Source: Tanypteryx hageni | Taxonomy: Eukaryota > Arthropoda > Insecta > Odonata > Petaluridae | Length of the DNA: 64,000 nt | Assembly (NCBI GenBank): GCA_028673005.1 | Contig: CM054117.1 | Location: 36,162,061 to 36,226,060 of the forward strand | Reading direction: 5' to 3' | Shown here: piece after piece, positions 28,201 through 39,800 of the stretch | Position numbering within the stretch: position 1 is the first letter of the stretch | Layout of the letters: the number at the start of each line of letters is the position of its first letter | Position numbers and translations under genes: made by a program | The notes under the pieces: generated by a model | Told to the model about the DNA's origin: nothing | Seen by the model: the letters and a program-made list of their open reading frames with translations, nothing else | Database searches by the model: none

Positions 28201-31200
28201 ACGCTTTTATCGAGGCCGGTATTTTAAAAGGAAGACGTTAGAAATGAGAGGAAAAGCCCGATAGAGGGAAAAAAAAAATAGTTCACCGGAACTTTTTTAT
28301 ATTTAAAAAATGCGACTGGACAATAGCTTGCGAAAGGTTAGGATTTCATGCGACCGTGGGTTTTTTGTTTCGTTTACACGTGACAGGAGACCGAGGAGGT
28401 TTTAAGGTTTTTTGGACGTCGAGTCCGGAAACGTGGAAAATCGTATGCAGGACTCGCAAAAGGATGGATTAGGTAGAGAAAAGGGGTTGGTTGGCGCGAG
28501 GGTTTAAAGTGGAAGGGGAGAAAAAAGAGGGCGTGGAAGAGAAATTCGGGTTGGGATTGACGTGAAAAGGAGGAAAGGAAGGAAGACGGGGTAGGGTCTT
28601 GGCAGGGATTGGCGGCGAGGAGGGGGCGGAGTGGACAGAATAGTATGAGTAGCGAGGAACGAACAGAAGAGCAGTGATAAAAACGTTAACCACAACAGAG
28701 ACCCAAATTTTAGAAAAACATAGGGTAGAAAATTTGCATATCCAACAGTCAAATGCTAAAATACAGTTTCTCTGTAAATGAGTTAAAATTATAATGATAC
28801 GTTCGAATGTTAAGAATTAAACAAAGTGAATTTGCATTAGATGAAAAACACATCGTCTTCTCTCGAGCACAAAGTAGAGGCTAGAACTGAACTACAAACA
28901 AATGCATAAATAGGAAAGGACGTATCAATGAGGAATCGACGGATAACGATATAACACACGGAATGGAGATGAACAAAAATGAAGGAAGACATACAGTAAA
29001 AAGCAGTTGGGAGGAAATATGGGATCAGGAAAAGATAAAGAAAGGGAAAGATTACGAAAATTAAAGAAAATTTTCGAGATGCAAATTAGGATTGAGATAA
29101 CAGCGGGGGCGAGAATTTTCGGTGTGAAATCCACTATCGATTTATTTTCAAGAGAGAGAGGGAAGGCGAGAAGCAGAGACGGAAAGTTTCCGCCACTAAA
29201 GGAGATGATGGGACAGTGATAGCAGGTTCACTTAACCTCCCGGATGCATTATTAAGCACCACCAATAACACTCAGATGCTAGCGAAAACTAGGGAGTTCT
29301 CGGAGACCAAACACAGTTCAGAGTTGGTACGTTAGGATAAGTGATGAGAAAATTAAAGAGGTCAAACGTAAGCGAAAAGGTAATGATCTAATTATCTCTG
29401 GAGCGAACTCTTTAATTTCAGAAGACTGCGCAAGGAAAAAAGTCATTAAAACAAATAAGAGCGATGAATATTCGTTTGAGTTGAAAACTTCATCAACGAA
29501 CAACCAATTAATACTATTAAGAATAAGATTTTATCGTAAAAACTTTTCAAACTTCCATTAAAATTATAGAAATTATTAACCCAATCACGACTGAATCTTT
29601 AATGACATATATTTAATCTCATTCAAACCTGAAAGTAAATTCTTCCAGTGCAAACTAAAGCTAACGTAAAAAACGAAACGATTACAAACATTAAAGTTTT
29701 AAAAGAAAGGAAATGTAGATACGTTCCCACGAAAACGACAATTTCAGGAATTAATTCACGGAATTTCAGACGAAAAACTAAGCAACCAGTGCGGATAAAT
29801 GCATCTAAGTACCCAGGCACACATGCCATGCGAGAAAAGAAGTTGAAAGAAGGGGACGCGGGAAGAAAGAGACAAAGAATCCGAGGAAGGAGTGAACTTG
29901 AAGCATTTAATTTCCCCCACGGTATTCAGAGAACTTTTAAAAAGAATTAACGTCCGAAGAAGTAAAAATCAAGAAGAAAAAAACGAACAAAAACATTTAA
30001 TTTACATGGAACTAATTCGAAGAGGATGGTAAAAAAAAGGAATTTTGCCCCGTGCTTTTTATGACGTGGGAATGGCGAGCAAGCAGCTAAACCGTTCGTC
30101 AACGTCTCGACGAAAAGGAAAAATAAAAAAGAAAAAAAGAAATGGGGAGAAGAAGCCAAGCGCGATCGCAAAACAAGAAACGGAAAAGGATGGAAGTTGG
30201 AAAAAATAAGACAAACAAGAATGCCATTAGCAGATGGATGACAAAAATAAAAGGACGCGAGCTATCGCGCGCGCGCACACACACAAGCACACACATCCAC
30301 TCAATGTGCACGTGTGGGGAAAAGATACAATCGAGATTAAGTACCCGAGATTCGAGCATTTCCGAGAGAGTTATCGGAAACGTGAAACACTGCACAGATT
30401 AAAAAGAAAAAAACAAATAAGCAGCCCCCGATGAGCTGGAGCTATTCGAGTGGTATTATTGCATTGTTACGGGCGGTAATTGCGACGGTGTTGGTTTATT
30501 CCCGAAAAACACGCGGTGGAGAACTCCGAAACGAAAAAAAAACACCCGGGGTAGAAAAAAGAATGGGTATGTCTAGCGTAATCGTGGCGTACTTCGTAGG
30601 AATATTTAAGAACACCACATCAATAATTAGGTCCCTAAGCATCAAATGCCCAGAGCATAATAGAAAAGTACATTTCTGTGTGATTGTTGTATTCACAGAC
30701 AATTCGAGCAGAATAAGAGGATATTATTTGCCTTACTTACTGACCTAATTAATACCTAGGTCCGAGCAATTTTTCACATCGTACTGCAACACACATCAAA
30801 GTTTTAAAATACAAAGTGATGTGGGCGGCAACGTCAAACCCTCCGTCATCAAAGAGGAAACTACCTTTTATAAAAAAAACCTCATTAATTAATAACGCCG
30901 AGAGCGTTGAAAAAATCTAGCCGTCGGGAATTCATACGACTGCAATGAATCCAGAAATAGGTATATAGGGCGAATCTAAACCCTCTTTAGAAAGAGGCTA
31001 ATCAAATCGGTTATGATCCCTTTAGACCGAGTCGAAGGCGAAAGAATCTCGCGATTAAGCTGTAAACAGAACGGTGATTAATGGCGAGGAACAGCTTAAT
31101 CAACAAACGCAAGACAGTCATAAGGCTACGAGAACATCTTTAATGGATCGGCGTATTCATAAATGAAAAGCGTGGAAGAGGATGTTGTCATACACGACCG

Positions 31201-32451
31201 CTTACTACCGATTGAAGAAAAGACAATTGGGGAGTACATTCATTATTTAATTGCGAATAACTTCTGCACTATTTTATCGCAGAAAGTGAAAGAAAATAAA
31301 TAAAAAACTTTTATTTAATTCTACGCATTCAGGAAAAAGAAAACTCCTTTCCCAATCACAGTACGCCGTTAAACGCCAAGGAATGGAATTCGGGCGAAAA
31401 AAAGTCCACCAATCATAAACGGACTCCCACTGATAAAACAAAAAAATAACGCGAGATGGGAAATAAAAGAAAACCAACATGCGCTGGAGAATACGCCCCG
31501 TGCCCGTAAGGGAATAATGACCCGAAAAATGAATAAATACTCAGAATGAGAATGAGGAAATAGAGAAGGGAAAAAAGGAGCGATGGGAAGAGACGAGTTA
31601 CAGAGAAAGAGAGACATGGAGAGAGATAGAAGGCGAAAGAGAGAGGGGAGAGAAAAATAATACGAGCTCGTTCGCTCGTCGCTTTTAATGGCTGAAAGGC
31701 AATTCGTTGACAAAGGGGGGGGAGGGTAGGGACAATCCACACTGCGCGGGTGGGGATTTATCGCCCCGGGGGACAAACAGCGCATGCGCGGCGGACCGAG
31801 ATAAAAAATGAGCTCGCATGGGAGATGGAAACAGAATAGAATCGGATCGGGAGCAAAAGAGAGGAGGGTGGGATGAGGGTAGAAAGGAGCGAAAATGGGA
31901 TGGGTGGGTTGGAGAAGAGAGTGCGGGGGCGGGGAATAGTTGCAGTAGGAGAGCACGGAGGAAGAAAACATTAAATTATAAAATCCCACCCTTACTCCCA
32001 AACCCTCGGCCTCCTCACCCGCTGTCCCCGTGAAAACGAGCGAGCCTACTACAAACACCCGGACCCCAGCACCACTTCTCACTCTCTCACACACATACAA
32101 AAACAATGCAACAGTACCGGCAGTCCCGAGGCACGGTTCGGAGAGGCGAGGGGAAGAGGGTCATACGCGACTGCAACGCTTGTTTATTATTTAATCCATT
32201 CGCGGAATTAATTACTCCTACGCTCCGAGGACGTTTTTTTTAATTTGCTCTTTTCATTTTTGCGAAGAGCTCTCCCCACCCGCCCGCCCCCCTCTTTCCC
32301 CTTCCGGATGCCCAAACACGAAGGGAGTGATGACCCCGAGGGAATCGCGGTCCAGAACGAGAGAGAGAGACGTTACATACGCACCGCCGGGGAATGCGAG
32401 AGAACAAGTCTGGGCGTTTGGAGGGAAAATGGGAGGTAGAGAGGGGAGCAG
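22232..32451. other. Ten-kilobase unique region without a recognisable gene
   Basis: Purine-rich at 22660-22780, 23080-23730, 27650-27930 and 28450-28660; AT-rich at 24280-25020, 25740-26400, 26980-27480 and 28680-30080. Microsatellites include (TC)8 at 26787-26803 and (AG)10 near 27489. CpG-rich blocks at 25100-25700 and 31720-32300. No splice-bounded frame with a recognisable peptide found on either strand. Confidence 0.5.
31780..31789. promoter_or_regulatory. NRF1/Ewg-like palindrome gcgcatgcgc
   Basis: The decamer equals the core of the NRF1 (insect Ewg) site, inside a CpG-rich block at 31720-31810. The flanking base fits the full consensus on one side only. A one-mismatch relative lies at 53271-53280. 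No transcription start is otherwise indicated. Confidence 0.2.
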
Positions 32452-32880
32452 GGAGAGGGCGAGGGAAGCAATAAAAATTGAAGCAGAAGAGAGGGAGGGA
32501 AAGAGGGAGAGAGAGAGAGAGAGAGAGAGAGGGGGAGAGGGGGGAGAGAGAGAAAGGGGGGGGGAGAGAGGGAGAGAGAGAGAGAGAGAGAGGGGGGAGA
32601 GAGAGAGGGGGGAGAGAAAGAGAGAGAGGGGGGGAGAGAGGGAGAGAGAGGGGGAGGGAGAGAGAGGGGGAGAGAGAGAGGGAGAGAGGGGGAGAGAGGG
32701 AGGGAGAGAGGGGGAGAGAGGGAGGGAGAGAGGGGGAGAGAGGGAGGGAGGGAGGGAGGGAGAGAGGGGGAGAGAGGGAGGGAGAGAGGGGGAGAGAGGG
32801 AGGGAGGGAGGGAGGGAGGGAGAGAGGGGGAGAGAGGGAGGGAGAGAGGGGGGAGAGAGAGGGGGGAAGAGATAGATAGA
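32452..32880. repeat. Long polypurine array with repeated left border
   Basis: A unique-looking 64-bp border (32452-32515, containing agcaataaaaattgaagcag) passes into about 360 bp of GA/GGGA tract that ends in a short gata run at 32870-32886. The same border is found again at 32912. Confidence 0.95.
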
Positions 32881-32911
32881 TAGATAATCGTCTTTATTCG
32901 GGCGAAATTTA

Positions 32912-33312
32912 GGAGAGGGCGAGGGAAGCAATAAAAATTGAAGCAGAAGAGAGGGAGGGAAAGAGGGAGAGAGAGGGGGGGGGAGAGGGGGGAGAGGGGA
33001 GGAGAGGGGGGGGAGAGGGGGGACAGGGGAGGAGAGGGGGGAGGGGGGGAAAGGGGGGGGAGAGGGGGGGAGAGGGGAGAGAGAGGGGGGGGGGAGAGGG
33101 GAGAGAGAGAGAGGGGGGGGGAGAGGGGGGAGAGAGAGGGGGGGAGAGGGGGGAGAGAGAGGGGGGAGAGGGGAGAGAGAGAGAGAGAGAGGGGGGGAGA
33201 GGGGAGAGAGAGAGAGAGGGGGGAGAGGGGAGAGAGAGAGAGGGGGGGGAGAGGGGAGAGAGAGAGGGGGGGAGAGGGGGAGAGAGAGAGGGGGGGGGAG
33301 AGGGGGGGAGAG
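32912..33312. repeat. Second polypurine array, duplicate border, very G-rich
   Basis: Begins with an essentially exact copy of the 64-bp border at 32452 and continues with about 340 bp in which runs of 5-8 G alternate with gagaga. Many closely spaced G-runs would allow G-quadruplex structures on the + strand. It opens a minus-strand frame of 428 codons across 32254-33540 made of Ser, Pro and Leu, which is not a gene. Confidence 0.93.
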
Positions 33313-33470
33313 ATTGAATGAGATAGAGGGGCTGAGAGAGAGAGATTGTATGATATAGAGGGCCTGAGAGAGAGAGATTGTATGAGATAGAGGGGCTGAG
33401 AGAGAGAGATTGTATGAGATAGAGGGCCTGAGAGAGAGAGATTGTATGAGATAGAGGGGCTGAGAGCCGA
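33313..33470. repeat. 32-bp minisatellite, five copies
   Basis: Units start at 33313, 33345, 33377, 33409 and 33441 with attgtatgagatagagg as the shared core. Copies alternate gggct and ggcct near their ends, suggesting a 64-bp higher-order step. Confidence 0.92.
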
Positions 33471-34149
33471 TAGTCTGGCTTTTTTCGAGATGAACTGCGA
33501 TCCGATTTAAGTCGCTAATTGATGGGTCTGATAAAACCAACGCACCGTCAGATATATTAAGGATAGGTTTCTAAAAAAAGAGGAATATATGATCTCGAAC
33601 GAGACGGTCCGCAGATATAAAATGATGGGGATAAATTTTTCAACGGAATCGATGGTGCACGACGTTTTGGATGAGATTTTAAACACTCCACCTATTACTT
33701 TTTTCCGGCTTCAGATAAAATACTTAAAATCCTTCGACGCATACGTTAACTAATGAAATTATTCGATTACCAAATAGCTGAATTTATACCAGAACTAAAT
33801 AAAATTTCCACTTTTGCAATAATGACCAATTTAAATGAGATCAATGCATACGACTGTCTGATTTTTATAGGCGAGGTCTTGCAGAAAAACAAAAAAATAA
33901 TTGTCTTCCATAGGCTAATGTAGACGTTCCATACGCGTGGAATAATCCTAAGATGTGAAATATCTGCTTTCATGACGAGCAACTTTGTGCCTATAATTTC
34001 CACTCATTTCTGCAAGACTATAACCAATTTAAATGTAATAAAATGTATTAAATTTCCCAGCCATTTAAATAAGGTATAAACACACATTCCCGTAAGATCC
34101 CAACTCTCCCAGACGGCCGAAAACTCGACACCGCTTTCGTGAGATTGGG
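33471..34149. other. Unique AT-rich sequence
   Basis: No repeats and no supported frame seen. Confidence 0.5.
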
Positions 34150-34870
34150 CATTGCAAAAACGTATCTGTCATTCATCCCGCAAAAAAAGAAGAAAGATAC
34201 CGAACGCATTTCAGTCGCGCTCCATCGGCGACGGCCGCAAACACCCTCTTTCCCCCTTCTGCTCTCTTCCTCGCAGAGACCGCACTTCCGAAAGTCGAAA
34301 AACCGGAAAGAGACTGGGAGACCAGGTCGGACGAGGACGAACGAAAGAATAAAAAAAAAAAGAAATCCCGTATCCGAGCCGTGACCGGGCGTCGAAACCG
34401 CGTCCCTCCGAGGGTAAATCCCTCCCGGGCACGTACGGCAAAAACGCCCGTGCGCGAAAACCTAGCCGGATTATATGGAGCGAGAATAATGCGAAAAGGG
34501 GTAGGAGGAGACCGCGAAGAGCGACGACGCCGACGGACGACAGAACGACCGTTCGAATATCCAGATCCCTTAAAAGGACCGCTCCCTGTCACACAACACA
34601 CACATTCACCGGCGACGGCCACATTCACCCAGTCACATTGCCATTTCAGCGTCTCAAATTGCCAAACCGAAAAAAAGGCCTCATTGCGCGCACACACACA
34701 CAAACACCTTCTACTGACTTCGCCACCCTTTCCTCCCCGAGTCCATTCTCCTTCCCTCCCTTTCCCCCCCCACCCTTTTCTCCCCGGAGAATTCTCCCAC
34801 CCGGAATCCTCCTCTCGCCATTCCCCGTTTCCGCCTTCATCCTCATCCGCTGGCCCAGCAGGGCATGACC
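34150..34870. promoter_or_regulatory. CpG-dense block, possible CpG island or internal promoter
   Basis: GC and CpG content rise sharply, most of all at 34360-34620, against AT-rich flanks. Frames are open on both strands (34173-34703 minus, 34381-34878 plus), as expected of CpG-rich, stop-poor DNA; neither peptide is recognisable. It lies about 0.8-1.5 kb downstream of the Rox8/TIA1 exon in the sense of that gene, hence probably within an intron. Confidence 0.25.
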
Positions 34871-35704
34871 CACTTTAGGGCCAAGGCGAGGCGCAGAAAT
34901 AGTGGCGAGGGAGAACCGACCGACTCAGATCGATAAATATCGATAATGGAAAATCAATGGGAAAGGGTGAGTGGGTGGGTTGATCATGAGCTCGGGAGTG
35001 GCGACGGACAAGCGTGGGTGAAGAAGTGCATGGTGGAAAGAGGGCAGGAAGGTATGCGTGTGTATATGCGCCCGCGCGGAAAGCGTGGAGGCGAAAAAGG
35101 AGCGGTAAGAGATCAGTCCCTAGAGGTCTTAGGTTTGGAGAGGTGGATTGAAAGAAAATATAGCGGAAAGGGTCCTGGGAGGGTTATGCGGGCGGCTGGG
35201 GAGGGAGAGAGAAAAAGCTGGATGATAAAAATGGTCTGCGGAAGCGTGAGGTTGGTAAGCTCACCCACACTTGCGAAAATATTTTACCTCCAAATGTGCT
35301 GAATTTAATGGCGCCGTGGACTGCCTATAGACGCCCCCGACGGCTTAAATCTGGCTTTTCTCTATGCAATGAGTCGGTGACTTCAACGGGCGATGGAAAT
35401 TTCATCAGGCGGTACGGATTGCGCCGAAAAGTTTTAAGAATGATAAGTGCGCCCCAAGCTAGGAATTTTAAGTCCTGAGGACAAGTCGAGGTGGAGGATA
35501 ACTTTATAACTTGGTTCAAAAGTGGCGACTATTTTTCAGCGGAGTAATTCGCCAACTTCTCTCAAAAATAATTCTGTCTGGATATATTCAAGACAGCAAA
35601 TTAAAGGACGTGGTTTAAAGCATCGGATGCGCAGTTTTTTTAACTGGTTAACGCATGTTGCGCTAAACTTCCGATTTTGGAATTGAATTTATAAAGGTAC
35701 TTAC
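34871..35704. other. Intron just downstream of the Rox8/TIA1 exon (minus sense)
   Basis: Non-repetitive. The donor gtaagta is followed by AT-rich sequence. No further exon recognised. Confidence 0.55.
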
Positions 35705-35792
35705 GATATTTCTCCGAACGGTGCAAAAGCTTCCCGCAGCGTTTGTGTCTCGATTTCCGGACTCAGGTCTCCGACGAATATGTGGTAGTGCT
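35705..35792 (-). CDS. Rox8: Internal exon of TIA1/TIAR (Rox8) RNA-binding protein, first half of RRM2
   Basis: Seen: read on the minus strand, a polypyrimidine tract and gcag acceptor precede 88 nt that end in a perfect gtaagt donor (donor bases are the complement of 35699-35704). The exon enters in phase 1 (first two bases AG complete a codon, probably AAG for Lys) and leaves in phase 2 after TC. The one sensible frame gives 28 full codons beginning [14 protein letters not shown] and ending [14 protein letters not shown] is the RNP2 motif on beta strand 1 of an RNA-recognition motif, and the rest is helix 1 and beta 2. Known: this matches RRM2 of TIA-1/TIAR and Drosophila Rox8, proteins that bind U-rich RNA, recruit U1 snRNP to weak 5' splice sites and nucleate stress granules. 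The RNP1 half (KGYGFVSF-like) should lie in the next exon at lower coordinates; I did not find it in the window, so the following intron is probably over 35 kb. The exon is too short for ordinary ORF calling. The intact splice sites argue against a retrocopy. Confidence 0.93.
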
Positions 35793-36712
35793 CTGCGAAT
35801 AAAAAAGAGAGGATATTATTATTCAGATGCTGGTAAGCAACAAATAGCAAACACCTACCTATATTATTCACGCATACATAAGTACATACATAACGATATG
35901 AATGAGCGATTCCGCGTCAATCGCTATTCCTACGCAGGAAATAAATTGTTCTTACATAACGAAAATTTATAACTGAATTATCTGCATTTCTCCTGCAAAA
36001 AAACTTCGCAACTAGTTACAAATTATAATTGTAGAGAAAATTTCTACTATTTTTTCAACAGTTACTGAGATGATAAGGTAAATTTTCTACTCTCAAAATC
36101 TTTAAATTTTTCTCTTACTAAATCTCATGATTACCCGCATTTTTTCCTCATATCGTGCGTACGTGTGTTTCCATAAAATACATGTGTGTGTATGGACGAG
36201 TATGTGTGCATGCTCACATGAGGGATGGAAGGGCTCTGGTAAAAAAATGTAAGTTAAAAGAGGGCAGTTTTGCAAATGGCGATAAATCAGTCAGGGAAGC
36301 ATTAAGCGGACGGGATTGCCAGCGTGAGCATTATGGTAACACTGATAATCTAATTTACGTCGCTCGGGATCCTGCAAAACATCCGCAAACTCAAGGATCG
36401 ATGCTGATTTACAAGGGCAGGGATAAAGGAGAGAGTTCATGTAATAATACGACGCAGTAATTACAGATGAAAGAGGAACTTCAAAAATAACGGCGAGTTA
36501 CAAAAATTAGCGATAGAAAAGTAGACGTCACCCTCGAAGAGAGATGAGGTTTTTAAAGCTGGTTCTAGAAAAATAAAAGCTGTCGACGCGTAGGATGTCG
36601 CGGTCTCATTTAACATCATGCGGATGTAACGATGGCAAGCGAAGCGATTAAAATGGAAACATCTTGGATATAATCTAAGGAGTTGGACTCAACTTTGTGA
36701 TAAGTGATAATC
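35793..36712. other. Intron just upstream of the Rox8/TIA1 exon (minus sense)
   Basis: Contains the polypyrimidine tract of the exon (complement of 35796-35815) and a degenerate GT-rich stretch at 36160-36215. Nothing else seen. Confidence 0.55.
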
Positions 36713-36861
36713 ATATTTAGAAGAAAGGAACAACTATGTAACTTCCACACAAATTTATTTCACGACCGGTTTCGCCAAATGATGCTAGTTATTTCGCGAA
36801 ATCGGTCGTGATATAAATTTGTGCGGAAGATAATAAATAGTTGTTCCTTTCTTCTAAATAT
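36713..36861. mobile_element. 149-bp foldback repeat carrying the gaccggtttcg motif
   Basis: Outer arms atatttagaagaaagg (from 36713) and its complement ending at 36861 pair over about 25 bp; inner parts also pair (acacaaattta and cacgaccggtttcg against their complements at 36801-36830), so nearly the whole unit folds on itself around an apical loop near 36775-36795. There is no open frame. I associate the gaaaccggtcgtg word with dispersed repeats of insect genomes, but cannot name the family. Possible flanking words ggagtt at 36679 and 36872 are too short to count as a target-site duplication. Confidence 0.7.
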
Positions 36862-39800
36862 AGAACTTCTTGGAGTTAGCGAAACTCAAGCCCCTTTTGT
36901 TTTGAAATACTTTTTGTATTTGCCGGGTCAGAATATTTTTGCTTAGCGTTTATAATTTAATTAGCGTATTAATAATAAAGCCATTAACAGAAACCATAAC
37001 TAACCCCAAAAAATCATAATGCAAATAACGGATGCTTACTTGGTCGCAACAAGGTTATTTATTTTGAGGAAACGACTTTGCAATTCGCTCTGTACTGTAC
37101 GACTGTATATCGAAACAATCGAGTTACTCAATCGAGAAGAAAAATATGTTATCGTTCTTTGCTCACGCGCAAAAATATTCAAGCCCTCTTAAGAGATTTC
37201 ATTCCAAATGGCATAAGAAGTGTAGGCGGGATGTCCCGATCCAAACCCGCATTAAGTCTGCACGTGTCTTCTTACAGCCTTCGGTGATGAAAGCTTTGGT
37301 AATCCTACCGCCACTCTCTCTCTCTCTCCATCCACTCTCCTGTTTAAATTACGTATTCCACGCGGCACGGCTAATGCTCCCTCAGAGTGCTACAACTTCA
37401 AACGCAAGGTGACACCTCCATCTTGAGCTCCGCCCCTCTCCTAAACCCCCTTATGAATCCTCTCCCTCACTCTCTCTCCCTCTACAGTTTCAATGGTTAT
37501 TCATTAATTCGATGCCGTGATAACTGTCAAGCTTGCTCGCGCTTAAAAGATTCAACAGACGAGCGACAGATGGAAGGGGGGGGGGGGCGAGTAAAGCGAA
37601 ATCTTGGCTCGTTAAGGAGCGTCACACGGTATACGATTCCCTCCCCCAGCCGAGGCGACATCAATTAATTTATTTATAGCGGCGTGCCAAGAGGAATAAC
37701 GATAACAACATGCGACGAATCTCACATTTTTCCGTCAAAAATTGTAAACCTCTAAAAGAAGCGATAAAGATTTAATTTATAAGAAATGCGAGGTGCTTGA
37801 AAGAGGATTTATCTCCACACATGCAAGAATGGTTAGCCAATGTAAAAAATCGCGAATATGTTCGAATCCCTCTTGTATGGTTTCGGAAAGAAAATCGTAC
37901 AACCAACAAAATTATTTCCTTTAAGAGAATTTACGCCCTTAAGAACCTTTCCAACGATTGTAATTTATAATGTCACCACATTTTTCGACAGAATCGAACC
38001 AGAAAGAATGAAACACGAAATAAGGGGGGAGAAAAGATACAAGAAGACAGCGTACGGGATCCGCACTGTAATTTTCGAGGAGAATAATTTAGCGTAAATG
38101 CTTGGACGGAAAGGAAAGATTTCGAAAAGAGGAGGGGGAAGGAGAGTGAGAGAGATGGGGAATGGAGTGGAGAGGCTTCGATAAACCGCAGCGATCGATA
38201 GACAAACGCATCCCGCAAGGTGAGGACGTGGCGGATGTGTCGGAATCGGGGATCCATACGTCCACCCGCAGTCCAACCCTTTTCTGTGGACGGAAAACAC
38301 GGCGAGGGAGAGTTTCCGGGGAAAGGGAGGCGTGACTGCCGATGGAGAAGGTTAGGAGAGAGAACTTTCAGGGAGGGGGTGGGGAGAGAGAGAAAAGGGG
38401 GAGTTGCAGAAACCCAACGGCCCCTTCCATCTTCCATTGTTGCCGACGTAATTCGTTTCGCCACTGACTACGCGGGAGCAAATGGACCGCGCGATCCGGG
38501 CGTATTTTTTTATACCATCTTGATCGCATTTTTACGAAAACGGTGACAAGTGAAGAATAAATTCCGTGCTCCTATATTCCGGTAATGGCGGATTTAAAAC
38601 TCTTTTATCGCGACGCGATCGTATGCACATTTGTTGCCTAAATTAGATTTTGGAATAAAACGGAGAGACGCTGCGGGATTCCTGCGACATAAATCTTACT
38701 CCGAAATTTATTTTTAAAAAAGTTCAACGCGGGGATGCTAAGTTTATCTCAAAGGGGAAAAATGCGTGAAATGCCGGATCGACAAACCAAGCGAAATTTC
38801 GTTTGGACGAAAGGAATCCCGAGCACTAGCTGCGAAAGGAGTATTATTTTTTCTTTCTCGCCCGAGAAGACTCGATGAATCGAGTATCGTATCGCAGCCG
38901 CAATCCAAAAATTCTGCAATTAATACGGAATCGTACCTCGAATACCCAAACGGACAAGAAGAACCCTCAAAAGTTGTCGCAAGGGCCATCCATAATACTC
39001 TCTAGAAAACACACCAATAAAATAAATTTAACGAGACCGTTGACGCAAAAATTACGTTATGCGCACACATATCTGGATAAACATCACGCCAGAAAAAAAA
39101 CAACCGACTGCGGAAAAAATAGCGCTTGCGTTTTACCCCCTTACCTCCTCCCCCTTTCCCTAAATCCTCCTTTCCCCAAACCTTCATCGCCACAAACCAC
39201 CAATCCTCGCGAGCACCCCACCCCATTTCTCCCCTTCAGAAAGGGATAGTCGCATTTTTCGAACCTGGATCGGCATTGCGGACAAAATCGTCGCTTTTTG
39301 CCACCACGAACGTGGAATCTCCCGACACTTCCATCCACATCCAGACTGACACACGCGCTCCCTCGCAAACACACGGGCGGATGAGGATTCGACGAAAGAG
39401 AGCGAGAGAAAGAAAGGAAATAACCCTCTCCCCTCCCTGAGTTGCAACTGTTAGAGAAGACGTCTGGTATGGATAAAGGGGCGAAGAAAGTCAAAGAGAA
39501 GAGGAAGTGGAGAGAAGTAAAAAGAGAATGAGAGATATATAAAAAGGAGATAAATTCCTTCCCTCACCCTTACCTTCTCTCTCTCCATCCCCTAAAAAGT
39601 TAGAGGGAATCAAATAGACATCTCCCTCCTCATCCATATAACCCGGCCTTTCCTCTCCCTCTCTCAACGACCCCCGTCTCCCTCCGACACACCGCATTCC
39701 GCAAAGATCCTCCTCCGCGCCTCCCCTTCTCCCCCCCCTTAAACAGGGGGACGTGATGTCGGAGAGTCCCAAGGAAGAAAATGTTCTAAGTGCGGCTACG

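Noticed and set aside
31000..31045. Minus-strand RSKG peptide as a possible RNP1 half of the RRM2 domain
   Set aside because: The residues after it (IITD) do not fit the conserved GYGFVSF motif and no splice acceptor is placed correctly.
32254..33540. 428-codon minus-strand frame rich in Ser, Pro and Leu
   Set aside because: It is the pyrimidine strand of purine arrays, which lack stop codons by composition. No domain or splice context.
37858..37880. gttcgaatcc, like a tRNA B box
   Set aside because: The neighbouring bases do not form a T-arm and no A box or acceptor stem fits.
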